64,000 nucleotides of DNA from Candidatus Reconcilbacillus cellulovorans (GTDB taxonomy: Bacteria; Bacillota; Bacilli; Paenibacillales; Reconciliibacillaceae). Positions 25,845 through 34,900 of the stretch are shown here, piece after piece (the stretch's first letter is position 1; each line of letters starts with the position of its first letter). Under the pieces are notes generated by a model. It was given only the letters and a program-made list of their open reading frames with translations. It was not told the origin of the DNA and did not search any database. The DNA is taken from NCBI GenBank assembly GCA_002507565.1, contig MOXJ01000020.1, positions 16,682 to 80,681 on the forward strand, read 5' to 3'. The translations under genes were made by a program, and so were the position numbers.

Positions 25845-27338
25845 ATGGTGCGCATTGCGATCGTCGACGACGAAGAAAAAATTCGGCTCGGGCTCGCGCG
25901 GTTGATTGAACGGATCGGCGAGGCGTTCCGGGTGACGGGGGTATTTGCGGGCGGAACAGAATTTATGGATGCGCTCGAGCGCCTAGAGGCCGATTTAGCG
26001 ATCGTCGACGTCAAAATGCCGGTACTCGACGGCCTCGAGCTGATCGAACGCGCGCGCGCCGTTCGTCCGGACTTGTATTTTGCGGTGTTGAGCGGATTCG
26101 ACGAATTCGAATACGCCCGGCGCGCCTTGCGAAACGGCGTGCTGGATTATTTGCTGAAACCGGTCGGCGAAAAGGAACTGCGGGACCTCCTCGTTCGCGT
26201 CGGGGAACTTGTTTCCCGATCGCGGCAACGTCGGCTGTCCGCTTTGGAAGACAGCCTTGCGCTGGCGGTCGGATCGGATCGGGAAGCCGTTCCGACGCAT
26301 CTGAGGGAGCGCGCTTTGGCGACGCTAGATCGGAGCGGCCTGTTCGACGGTTGCGCTGTATTGATGCTGCTGCAGACGCACCCGGCCGTGTCGAAGGATG
26401 TTCTGGAATCTCGACTTAAAAGGGAAGGGAACGGACTTGCCGTCGCCTCGCTCGCCGAAAACATGATCGCCGCCGTCATTCGGATCGGAGACAATGAGAG
26501 TTCCTTCGACCGGCTTTGCGCTGCGATGGAAGAATGGATGGAGCAAACGGCGGCCGACGATGTCCGCGTCGGCGTCAGTTCCGCATTTTCGGGAACGGCG
26601 CAGTTTCCGGCGGCTTGCCGCGGTGCGGAAACGGCGCTTCAACATGCATGGTATGCCCCGCAACGGCGCGCTTTGTGTAAAGAAATGGCCGCCCGACCGC
26701 TCGAAAAAAACGATGCGGTTCAACTCTTTTTTCTGCTTGAAAGGGAATTCTGGCCTTCTGTAGAAATTCTCGATGTATCGCGAGCAATCCAGGCGTTGCG
26801 CGCGTGGACCGTCGAGATCGGACGGCGGCGAATTCCTTGGAAAACGCTGTCCGCCGGTTTTGAAACCATTTACGCGATGCTCGGCGGCAAGACCGCAGGA
26901 GCGAACGATGAACCGGTATGGGACCCCAGGCGTTATCCCGGTTGGTCCGCTTATGCGGAGCATTTTCTAGCCAGGGCGCAAGAGGTCCTTCACAAACGCA
27001 GAGACGAGCGGCAGGAAAGCCGCGTCGTCGAAAAAATCAAGTCGTTCATTCATCGGCATTACCAAACGGAAATTAAACTTTCCCGGTTGGCCGAAGAAGT
27101 GTTTTTGTCCCCGAGCTACCTCAGCAAACTGTTTCACGCTGAAACCGGACAAACTATCACGGACTATCTGATTTCGTACCGCATTGAGCGCGCCAAGGCG
27201 TTGCTGCTCGAAAACAACGGTCTGAAAACGTACGAAATCGGAGAAAAAGTCGGTTATCCTGATCCTGCATACTTCAATAAAATTTTTAAGAAAATTGTCG
27301 GGCTTACCCCCAAAGAATACCGCGAACGCGTTAGGTGA
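25845..27338 (+). CDS. YesN-type response regulator (receiver plus AraC DNA-binding domain)
   Basis: This is a 497-residue regulator. The N-terminal receiver has the acidic pocket IAIVDDEEKIR, the phosphoacceptor Asp in ADLAIVDVKMPVLDG (about residue 54) and the conserved Lys in LLKPVGEKEL. A middle region of about 230 residues is poorly defined. The C-terminus (residues about 395-495) is a double helix-turn-helix AraC domain: IKLSRLAEEVFLSPSYLSKL and YEIGEKVGYPDPAYFNKIFK. Such regulators normally activate the adjacent sugar ABC importer, here starting 109 bp downstream. The partner kinase upstream carries an amber codon. Confidence 0.92.
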   Translation: MVRIAIVDDEEKIRLGLARLIERIGEAFRVTGVFAGGTEFMDALERLEADLAIVDVKMPVLDGLELIERARAVRPDLYFAVLSGFDEFEYARRALRNGVLDYLLKPVGEKELRDLLVRVGELVSRSRQRRLSALEDSLALAVGSDREAVPTHLRERALATLDRSGLFDGCAVLMLLQTHPAVSKDVLESRLKREGNGLAVASLAENMIAAVIRIGDNESSFDRLCAAMEEWMEQTAADDVRVGVSSAFSGTAQFPAACRGAETALQHAWYAPQRRALCKEMAARPLEKNDAVQLFFLLEREFWPSVEILDVSRAIQALRAWTVEIGRRRIPWKTLSAGFETIYAMLGGKTAGANDEPVWDPRRYPGWSAYAEHFLARAQEVLHKRRDERQESRVVEKIKSFIHRHYQTEIKLSRLAEEVFLSPSYLSKLFHAETGQTITDYLISYRIERAKALLLENNGLKTYEIGEKVGYPDPAYFNKIFKKIVGLTPKEYRERVR

Positions 27339-27379
27339 TCGTTATCTAAAATCAAGACAACGAAAACAAACAGAATCCA

Positions 27380-27408
27380 TTTTCAATCGTTCATGCCCCC
27401 CGTATAAT
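27380..27408 (+). promoter_or_regulatory. Promoter of the sugar ABC operon
   Basis: TTTTCA (27380-27385), 17 bp, perfect TATAAT (27403-27408). A cre-like box directly follows. Confidence 0.65.
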
Positions 27409-27413
27409 GGTTC

Positions 27414-27427
27414 TGTAATCGATACCA
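27414..27427 (+). promoter_or_regulatory. cre-like box at the ABC operon start
   Basis: TGTAATCGATACCA matches 13 of 14 positions of the CcpA site TGWAANCGNTNWCA. It spans the expected transcription start, a position typical of carbon catabolite repression. A second box with the same core lies at 29258. Confidence 0.55.
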
Positions 27428-27447
27428 TCGCGGGGGGTGTTTGCTGC

Positions 27448-28335
27448 GTGAATCTTTCATACAGAACCCAGCGAATGATGATCCTGTTCGGTTTTTTGTC
27501 GGTGCCGGTTTTGTTTTTGCTGGTGTTTTCCGTTTTTCCCGCGATCGCTTTGTTTTATTTCAGCCTGACCGATTGGGACGGGCTCGGGTTCGACATGAAG
27601 TTCGTCGGTTTGTCCAATTACGTCGAGATTTTCACAAGGCCCGATATTTTCGGAGCTTTCCGCAACAACGCGTACTACTTTTTCGGCGGCATCATCCAAG
27701 AAATCGTCGCGCTTTATTTTGCCGTCGTGCTGAACCGGCGGCTGAAGGGTAATTATGCGTTCCGCGTCATTTTGTTTTTGCCGTACGTTTTGCACAGCGT
27801 CGCCACCGTCATCATGTTCCGCAACTTTTATCATGCCGAATACGGAGCGCTGAACGTTTTTCTGGAAAGTATCGGCCTCGGATTTCTGAAGCGGCCGTGG
27901 CTGGCCGATCCCGTGCTCGTCGACTATGCGCTCGCGTTTATCTCCATGTGGAAATATATGGGGCTTAATATGATCATTTTTTTAGGAGCTTTGCAGTCCA
28001 TTCCCGTCGACCTGTATGAGGCCGCCAAAATCGACGGCGCAAGCGCGGGGCAACAGTTCCGCTACATCACGCTGCCCGGAATTTTGGGCGTGATCGAACT
28101 GATGTTCATCCTGACGCTGACGGGCGCTCTCGAAGTGTTCGACATTCCTTACATCATGCTGCTCGGCGCCAACGATACCCAGACGTTCGTCGTTCAGACG
28201 ATCCAGATGGCGTTTCAGTTCAAAAAGGCCGGACTCGCCTCGGCCATGGCGGTCGTGCTGCTCTGCATCGTCTTTCTTCTGATCTTCGCACAGCGGAAAT
28301 TGTTTCGGGGTGAAAAACGGCAATGGAGCATCTAG
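27448..28335 (+). CDS. Carbohydrate ABC transporter permease (MalF/LplB-like)
   Basis: This is a 295-residue inner-membrane permease with six hydrophobic helices. It has the EAA loop that docks the ATPase: YEAAKIDGASAGQQFRYITLPGI, about residues 191-212. It is the first of two permeases of a CUT1-type importer. The GTG at 27448 is chosen because a G-run (27432-27437) gives a reasonable ribosome site; the open frame extends upstream across the promoter and is not used. No ATPase is encoded nearby, which is usual for CUT1 systems sharing an MsmX-type ATPase. Confidence 0.88.
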   Translation: MNLSYRTQRMMILFGFLSVPVLFLLVFSVFPAIALFYFSLTDWDGLGFDMKFVGLSNYVEIFTRPDIFGAFRNNAYYFFGGIIQEIVALYFAVVLNRRLKGNYAFRVILFLPYVLHSVATVIMFRNFYHAEYGALNVFLESIGLGFLKRPWLADPVLVDYALAFISMWKYMGLNMIIFLGALQSIPVDLYEAAKIDGASAGQQFRYITLPGILGVIELMFILTLTGALEVFDIPYIMLLGANDTQTFVVQTIQMAFQFKKAGLASAMAVVLLCIVFLLIFAQRKLFRGEKRQWSI

Positions 28336-29153
28336 AGCCTTGGTGGAGCAAAGCATGGAAATACGTTTCGTTGTTGTTCGCTTCGTTCGTCGTGCTGTTC
28401 CCGATTTACTCGGTGGTCGTCGGTGCGTTCAAAACAAGAGAAGAATATTATGCGAGCGGACTAAAACTTCCGCAAAGCTTTCTTTATCTCGACAATTTCA
28501 TTAAAGTCTATGAGGTTGGCAAACTGGGGCTCGGTTTTCGCAACATTTTGATTATTCTCGCCGTCGTCATTTGCGGAAACATTTTGTTCGGCACGATGGT
28601 CGCATACGCGTTGGGGCGGTTTGATTTCGCTCTCCGCAGGCCGATTCTCGGGCTGTATCTGTTCGCGCAGATCGTGCCGCTCGTGACGACGCAGGTCGCC
28701 ACGTTTTCCGTCGTCAAAACGTTGGGGTTGTTCAATACCATTTTTGCACCGATGGTGCTTTATATGGGAGCGGACGTGCTGCAGATCGTCATTTATATGC
28801 AGTTTATCCGCAACATTCCGACGGATCTGGACGAAAGCGCGATGATCGAAGGCGCTTCCCTGTTCCGGATTTATCGCTCGATCATTTTTCCGCTGCTGGC
28901 GCCGGCGACGGCGACGCTGGTGATCCTCAAAACCATTTCGGTTTACAACGATTTTTACATTCCGCTTTTGTACATGCCGAGTCAGAAACTGAAAGTGGTT
29001 TCGACGGCGATTTACGCTTTCGTCGGTCCGAACGCAGCGCAACTGAACGTTATTTCCGCGGGTATTCTCATGATTTTCTTGCCAACCGTTCTTCTTTTCC
29101 TGTTTTTGCAGCGATATATTTTTGCCGGAATCGTCAGCGGTGCGGTTCGGTGA
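28323..29153 (+). CDS. Carbohydrate ABC transporter permease (MalG/LplC-like)
   Basis: This is the second permease, 276 residues, with six membrane helices and the EAA motif LDESAMIEGASLFRIYRSIIFP (about residues 175-196). Its ATG at 28323 lies inside the end of the first permease gene (13-bp overlap), implying translational coupling. The N-terminus shows FASFVVLFPIYSVVVGAFKT, typical for MalG-like proteins. It pairs with the upstream permease and the binding lipoprotein downstream. Confidence 0.9.
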   Translation: MEHLEPWWSKAWKYVSLLFASFVVLFPIYSVVVGAFKTREEYYASGLKLPQSFLYLDNFIKVYEVGKLGLGFRNILIILAVVICGNILFGTMVAYALGRFDFALRRPILGLYLFAQIVPLVTTQVATFSVVKTLGLFNTIFAPMVLYMGADVLQIVIYMQFIRNIPTDLDESAMIEGASLFRIYRSIIFPLLAPATATLVILKTISVYNDFYIPLLYMPSQKLKVVSTAIYAFVGPNAAQLNVISAGILMIFLPTVLLFLFLQRYIFAGIVSGAVR

Positions 29154-29220
29154 CGAGAGTCGAAGAATATTTGTTCGATTTGTTATCGCAACATACGACA
29201 AGAAAAACAAATTCGGAGCA

Positions 29221-29249
29221 TTTAAATCGAGCATTTATTATTCTATAAT
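29221..29249 (+). promoter_or_regulatory. Internal promoter before the binding-protein gene
   Basis: TTTAAA (29221-29226), 17 bp, perfect TATAAT (29244-29249). It would allow the binding protein to be made in excess over the permeases. Confidence 0.55.
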
Positions 29250-29257
29250 AGAAAACG

Positions 29258-29271
29258 TGAAAGCGATGCCA
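29258..29271 (+). promoter_or_regulatory. Second cre-like box, before the binding-protein gene
   Basis: TGAAAGCGATGCCA again matches 13 of 14 positions of the CcpA consensus and sits just downstream of a -10 element, like the box at 27414. Confidence 0.55.
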
Positions 29272-29281
29272 ATCGATCGTT

Positions 29282-29299
29282 TCCGCAAACTTGCGGAAG
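29282..29299 (+). promoter_or_regulatory. Small perfect inverted repeat in the binding-protein leader
   Basis: TTCCGCAA-AC-TTGCGGAA lies about 35 bp before the start codon. It could be an operator, or an mRNA 5' stem affecting stability or translation of the binding-protein message. Confidence 0.4.
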
Positions 29300-29334
29300 A
29301 AGGCACGCAACTTAGGGAGATGGGGGTATTCGGA

Positions 29335-30645
29335 ATGCGAAAGTCTGTCGTATGGTTGTCCGCATGTCTGCTGGTCGTCGGTTTGTTGTCCGGTTGCGGT
29401 GGCAAGAAGGAGGACAGCGGAGCGACTTCATCCCCTTCCGTTTCGAACTCGTCGGATTCGGCGGCGGGCGGAAAGTCGGAGCTGTCGGGGAAAATCAAGT
29501 TTTTGTCGCACCGCACCGACTACGTCAACGACGGCACGTTCGACAAGTACATCGCGAAGTTCAAGGAAAAATATCCGAAGGCGGAAATCGAGCTGGAGGC
29601 TTTGACCAACTACGCGAACGACATTAAGGTCCGCCTGACGACGGGCGAGGCCGGCGACGTGCTGATGCTCGATCCCGGCATCGCGAACAAGGATTTGCCG
29701 ACGTATTTCGAACCGTTGCCGGATTCGCTGTTCGAAAACGCATATTTTCCCGACCAGCGCGCGTGGGAAGGGAAACGCTACGCCATCACGACCGGCGTCA
29801 ACACGATGGGGATCGTCTACAACAAGAAAGCGTTCCAGAAAGCGGGCATCACGAAAGTGCCGACGACGCTCGACGAACTCTATCAGGCTGCACAGAAACT
29901 GAAGGACGCCGGCATCATTCCGCTCTACATGAACTACGGCGCGCAATGGCCGATGGGCAACTGGTTCGAGGGAGCCGGCTGGTGGGTGGCGGGCGATCCC
30001 AAACTGCACGACAGAATGGTGCAGAGCGACACGCCGTTTACGTTGACAGACGCGTACGAAAAGATGATCAACATCGCCCGTACGTTCGTCGAAAAAGGCT
30101 GGGTCGAACCCGACCTGTCGACGAACAATTGGGAAATGTCCAAAGGTGAGGTCGCTTCGGGGAAAGCCGCCATGTATTTTCTCGGAAACTGGGTCATTCC
30201 TCAAGTCATCGGAGCGGGAGCCAAACCGGAAGACGTCGGGTTTTTCCCGTTCCCGTACGACAACAGCGGCGGGCCTTACAACGCCCCGCTCGGCGGCGAC
30301 TATTACATCGGCGTCAGCAAAAACAGCAAAAACAAAGAACTGGCAATCAAATTCCTTGAATTTTTCGTCAAGGAATCCGGTTATCAGGATCAGTCGGGAT
30401 TTATGCCGATCTATAAGGACAAACAGCCGAACGTGCCGCAGCTTGCGGAATTCAAGTCGTTCAAGCCGAACCTGATCGAGGAACTGCCCGGCGATCCGCG
30501 GTTCAACGAAATCGCCAACAAGGCGGAAATTCCGCTCTGGACCGGTGCGGTCGCCCAGCAACTCGTCAAGGCGAAAGACGTCAAGGCCGAGCTCGACAAA
30601 CTGAACAAAAAGTGGGCGGATGCGAAAAAAGCGCTGGGATACTGA
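29335..30645 (+). CDS. Extracellular sugar-binding lipoprotein (ABC family 1)
   Basis: This is a 436-residue solute-binding protein. A signal peptide with lipobox LSGC (Cys about residue 21) is followed by a Ser-rich spacer and the type 1 binding fold: KIKFLSHRTDYVNDGTFDKY, then ANDIKVRLTTGEAGDVLMLD and GVNTMGIVYNKKAFQKAG. The aromatic-rich segment NYGAQWPMGNWFEGAGWWV is a likely sugar-stacking site. The partners are the two permeases upstream. The substrate is not readable; an oligosaccharide from plant cell walls is the natural guess given the neighbouring cellulases. The ATG at 29335 follows GGGGG. Confidence 0.9.
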   Translation: MRKSVVWLSACLLVVGLLSGCGGKKEDSGATSSPSVSNSSDSAAGGKSELSGKIKFLSHRTDYVNDGTFDKYIAKFKEKYPKAEIELEALTNYANDIKVRLTTGEAGDVLMLDPGIANKDLPTYFEPLPDSLFENAYFPDQRAWEGKRYAITTGVNTMGIVYNKKAFQKAGITKVPTTLDELYQAAQKLKDAGIIPLYMNYGAQWPMGNWFEGAGWWVAGDPKLHDRMVQSDTPFTLTDAYEKMINIARTFVEKGWVEPDLSTNNWEMSKGEVASGKAAMYFLGNWVIPQVIGAGAKPEDVGFFPFPYDNSGGPYNAPLGGDYYIGVSKNSKNKELAIKFLEFFVKESGYQDQSGFMPIYKDKQPNVPQLAEFKSFKPNLIEELPGDPRFNEIANKAEIPLWTGAVAQQLVKAKDVKAELDKLNKKWADAKKALGY

Positions 30646-30657
30646 TAACGATGCCGA

Positions 30658-30695
30658 GCCGAGACCGCCGGGACGCTTTGTCCCGCGGTCTCGGC
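30658..30695. terminator. Hairpin between the ABC operon and convergent lysR gene
   Basis: GCCGAGACCGC (30658-30668) pairs with GCGGTCTCGGC (30685-30695), and GGGAC/GTCCC extends the stem inside after one bulged C. It lies between two convergent genes. The flanking T-run is weak, so bidirectional termination is likely but not certain. Confidence 0.6.
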
Positions 30696-30701
30696 CGTTC
30701 G

Positions 30702-31604
30702 TTATTCTCCCCCGTAAAAATGCGCTTCCGGCATGCCTTTCAGGTCGCTCAAAAATTGCCGCATCGCGCTGGACAAATACCGTCCGGCTTTATAAATGAC
30801 GCCGACCGGATGACTGATTTCCAGTTCGTTGACTTTGATCGTTTTCAGCGTGCCGAGTTTTAGTTCGTTCGTGATCGACAGTTTGGAGATAATGCCGGCT
30901 CCTAGGTTCAGCTCCACCATCCGTTTGACCTCTTCGCTGCTCGACAGTTCCATGACGATATGCGGCGTAATGCCGAATGACTTGAAGACGCGGTCGACGA
31001 ACTTGCGGCCGGCCGTATCCGGCGTCAGCATGATGAAGGGGACATCGCGCAGTTCCTCGATCGTCACGTGCGGTCGGGACGCCAACGGATGTTGCGGCGA
31101 GACGACGAGCTCGAACGTGTCGTAATAAAGAACTGACGTTTCGAGGTTCGGGTTCTTTTCAAAAAGATATGTGATCCCGATGTCGATCGCGCCTTTTTCG
31201 ACGCTGGCCATCACCTGCGATGACGGCATGGAATGGATCGTGGTTTTGATGCGCGGAAACTGATTTTGGACGTAGGCCAGAACACGGGGCAAAATCTGGA
31301 TGGCGATCGAGGTCGTCGTCCCGAGCCGGATATGTCCTTGCGGGATTTGTTGGAGGTCGGCAAGCCTCTGCTTGAGTTCAGTAGCTATTTGTAAAATCTG
31401 CTTGGCGTACTCCAGAAAAATTTTACCGCTCTCGGTCAGCGCCATCGGTTGGCCGCGGTCGATCAGGACGGTATCGAATTCGAGCTCCAGGTTTCGAATT
31501 TGCGCGGATACCGCCGGTTGCGTCAGATTGAGCATTTCTCCTGCTTTTCGAAAACTCATCGTTTTCGTAACAGCTACGAATGTTTCGAGTTGCTGAAGGT
31601 TCAC
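30702..31604 (-). CDS. LysR-family regulator divergent from the cellulase operon
   Basis: This is a 300-residue LysR-type regulator of the CbbR/CysL branch. The N-terminal HTH is FRKAGEMLNLTQPAVSAQIR (about residues 18-37), followed by a periplasmic-binding-like effector domain (IRLGTTTSIAIQILPRVL onward). A GTG start at 31604 is chosen because AGGTGG lies 7 bp upstream. It is transcribed away from celA across a 311-bp intergenic region, the classical LysR-target arrangement. It is therefore the first candidate regulator of celABCDE, although the effector is unknown. Confidence 0.88.
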   Translation of the reverse strand: MNLQQLETFVAVTKTMSFRKAGEMLNLTQPAVSAQIRNLELEFDTVLIDRGQPMALTESGKIFLEYAKQILQIATELKQRLADLQQIPQGHIRLGTTTSIAIQILPRVLAYVQNQFPRIKTTIHSMPSSQVMASVEKGAIDIGITYLFEKNPNLETSVLYYDTFELVVSPQHPLASRPHVTIEELRDVPFIMLTPDTAGRKFVDRVFKSFGITPHIVMELSSSEEVKRMVELNLGAGIISKLSITNELKLGTLKTIKVNELEISHPVGVIYKAGRYLSSAMRQFLSDLKGMPEAHFYGGE

Positions 31605-31711
31605 GTTTTCACCACCTGAAAAATGTCCATTATCGATGTGACGTTGATTATAAAAAGTTTTGATAGCTCCATTATAGCCTGCATGTTTTCGGATGCGCAA
31701 GCGGCAAAAAA

Positions 31712-31749
31712 GTCACCAAAGTGTCAAACAGGTCACAAAAGTGTTAGAC
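31712..31749 (+). repeat. Tandem 18-bp repeat with internal dyads upstream of celA -10
   Basis: Two copies (31712-31729 and 31732-31749) agree at 15 of 18 bases and start exactly 20 bp apart. Each contains a CACNNNNGTG dyad (31714-31723 and 31734-31743). With a start near 31781 the dyads centre at about -62 and -42, the textbook positions for a transcription activator. Confidence 0.65.
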
Positions 31750-31768
31750 GGGAAAACGGGACGGGAAG

Positions 31769-31774
31769 TATAAT
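31769..31774 (+). promoter_or_regulatory. celA operon -10 element
   Basis: Perfect TATAAT with no recognisable -35; the -35 position is occupied by the second activator-like repeat, suggesting an activator-dependent promoter. Confidence 0.6.
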
Positions 31775-31915
31775 AAAACCAACTCGATGGAAATAAGCGA
31801 TGAAGAGAGGTGAGAGGAAGACAGTTCTGAATCGAAAGGCGCAAGAAGTCCTTTGAAAAAGAGATTCGCACATGCATGAAGACGACAAGGAGGAATTTTG
31901 AAGGAGGAACAGACG

Positions 31916-34900
31916 GTGAATTTCCGACAACTGATGCTGAGACGACGGGCGCTGTCGATGTTGACGGGCGCGGCGGTCGTTTATTCGGCTTTCGTGCCGG
32001 TTGGAAGTCCGGATTCGGCTGTTGTTCGGGCGGCTCCTACCTCTTACAATTACGCGGAAGCGCTTCAAAAGGCAATTTATTTCTACGACGCACAACGTTC
32101 CGGCAAGCTGCCTCCCGATAACCGCGTCGAATGGCGCGGCGATTCCGGGCTTAACGACGGAGCCGACGTCGGCGTCGATTTGACGGGCGGTTGGTACGAC
32201 GCCGGCGACCACGTCAAGTTCGGGTTGCCGATGGCATATTCCGCCGCCATGCTGGCGTGGGCGGTGTACGAGTACCGCGACGCTTTCGTGCAGACGGGGC
32301 AGCTCGATTATATTTTGAACAACATCAAGTGGGCGACCGACTATTTCATCAAGGCGCATTCCGCGCCCAACGTGCTTTGGGGACAGGTCGGCAAGGGGGA
32401 CGTCGATCATGCCTGGTGGGGACCGGCAGAAGTGATGCAGATGCCGCGTCCGGCCTACAAAATCGACCCGAGCTGTCCGGGGTCCGATCTCGCTGCCGGA
32501 ACGGCCGCCGCGATGGCCGCCGCCGCCGCGGTGTTTAAACCCACTGACCCGACTTATGCCTCAACGTTGATCGCTCATGCGAAACAATTGTATACGTTTG
32601 CAGATACTTATCGGGGGAAATATTCCGATTGCATCACTGATGCGCAAAATTTCTATCGGTCGTGGAGCGGTTACGCCGATGAGCTGACGTGGGGTGCCGT
32701 CTGGCTTTATCTCGCCACCGGCGAGCAGGCCTATCTTGACAAGGCAATCGCCTCAGTCGCGGAATGGGGGCGCGAAGGTCAGACGCCTTATTGGGGTTAC
32801 AAATGGACGCAAAGCTGGGACGACGTCCATTACGGCGCTCAGCTGCTGTTGGCAAGAATTACGGGCGACCAGCGGTTTATCCAGTCGACGGAGCGCAACC
32901 TGGAATATTGGACGGACGGCACGGACGACACCGGCGAGCGCATCACGTATACGCCCGGGGGGCTTGCTTGGCTAGATTCTTGGGGTTCACTCCGCTATGC
33001 GATGAACGCGTCGTTCTTGGCGTTCGTCTATTCCGACTGGCTGCAAAGCCGCGATCCCGCCAAAGCGGAAAAGTACAGGAACTTCGCCGTTCGCCAGGTT
33101 CTGTATGCATTGGGCGACAACCCGCGCAATTCTAGCTATGTCGTCGGATTCGGGCGCAATCCGCCGCAGCGGCCGCATCACCGGACGGCGCACGGGTCGT
33201 GGGCTGACAGCCAGAACGTTCCCGCTTACCATCGGCACATTTTATATGGCGCTCTTGTGGGCGGTCCGAACCAGTCCGACGCCTATACGGATTCGATCAG
33301 CGACTACGTCGGCAATGAGGTTGCGACGGATTACAACGCGGCGTTTACGGGAAATCTCGCAAAAATGTATCTGCTGTTCGGCGCCAGCGCCGGACAGCGG
33401 CCGCTTGCCAATTTTCCCGAGCCGGAAGTACGCGAGGACGAGTTTTTCGTCGAAGCCGGCGTGAACAGCTCCGGACCGAACTACACAGAGATCAAGGCCC
33501 TGATCAACAACCGGTCCGGCTGGCCCGCGCGGATGGGCGACAAGCTTTCGTTCAAGTATTTCGTCGATTTGTCTGAAGTTTACGCCGCCGGTTATACGGT
33601 CAACGACATTAAGGTGACGACGAACTACAACGAAGGCGCGAAAGTATCCGGTCTGCTTCCGTATGACGAAAGCCGTCGTCTTTACTATGTGCTCGTCGAT
33701 TTTACGGGTACGAAGATTTATCCCGGCGGTCAGTCCGCCTACAAGAAAGAGGTTCAGTTCAGACTGAGCGCTCCGAGCGGGACATCGTTCTGGAATCCGA
33801 ACAACGATTTCTCGTACCAGCTGATGTCCGGCACGTCCAACAGCAGCCTGGTCAAGACGCCGTATATGCCGGTTTATGACGCCGGGGTGAAGATTTTCGG
33901 CGTGGAGCCGTCGTCCGGAAGCGGGTCGAGCCCGACGCCGCCACCCACGTCGACGCCGACACCGACACCGACGCCGACACCGACACCGACGCTGACACTG
34001 ACACCGACACCGACGCCGACACCGACGCCGACACCGACGCCGACACCGACGCCGACACCGACACCGACGCCGACACCAACGCCGACACCAACGCCGACAC
34101 CGACGCCGACGCCGACACCAACGCCGACGCCGACACCGACACCGACGCCTAGCGCGAGCGGTACCCTGCGCGTCGAGTATCGCGTCGGTGACACCAGCGC
34201 CACCGACAACCAGATGAAGCCGTACCTGCGCATCGTCAACACCGGCTCGCAAGCCGTGCCGCTGACCGAACTGAAGGTGCGCTACTGGTACACGAAGAAC
34301 TCGACGCAGGCCGAACAGTACTTCTGCGACTGGGCGCAGATCGACTGCTCGAACATCCGGGCGCAGTTCGTGTCGCTGGCGCAGCCGGTCAGTGGAGCGG
34401 ACAGCTACATCGAGCTGAGCTTCACGGGCGGAAGCGTTCCGGCGGGAGGCAACACGGGCGAGATACAGAACCGGATTCACTTCACGAACTGGATGAACTA
34501 CAACGAAACGGACGACTGGTCGTACAACGGGACGCAGACGACGTGGGGTCCGTCGACGCGGATTACGCTGTATCGTAACGGCGTGCTGGTGTGGGGCACC
34601 GAGCCGGGCGGCGGATCGTCGACGCCGACACCGACGGCGACACCTACGCCTACGCCGAGCGCGGCGCCCACACCGACGCCGACGGCCGGCGGCAGCCTGG
34701 TCGTGCAGTATCGCGCGGCGGACACGAACGCGGGCGACAACCAGCTGAAGCCGCACTTTAGGATTGTGAACCGCGGGACGACGAGCGTGCCGCTGTCGGA
34801 GCTTTCGATCCGGTACTGGTACACGGTGGACGGGGACAAGCCGCAGGTGTTCAACTGCGACTGGGCGCAGGTGGGTTGTTCGAACTTGCGGGGCAGTTTC

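Larger units (their letters stand above)
31605..31915. other. Divergent regulatory region between lysR and celA
   Basis: This 311-bp stretch holds no gene. The left part contains AT-rich elements suitable for the lysR promoter (a minus-strand TATAAT near 31650). The right part holds a tandem dyad repeat, the celA -10 element, a leader of about 135 nt and two consecutive AAGGAGGA ribosome-site copies (31887-31894 and 31901-31908). Confidence 0.7.

Noticed and set aside
31591..31604. cre-like sequence TGAAAACGTGAACC at the lysR start codon
   Set aside because: Only 12 of 14 positions match, the end is wrong, and it coincides with ordinary coding sequence.
33933..34150. Regular short repeats that could look like a CRISPR array
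   Set aside because: Units are 6 bp without unique spacers, in frame inside celA, and no cas genes are present; they are coding microsatellites.
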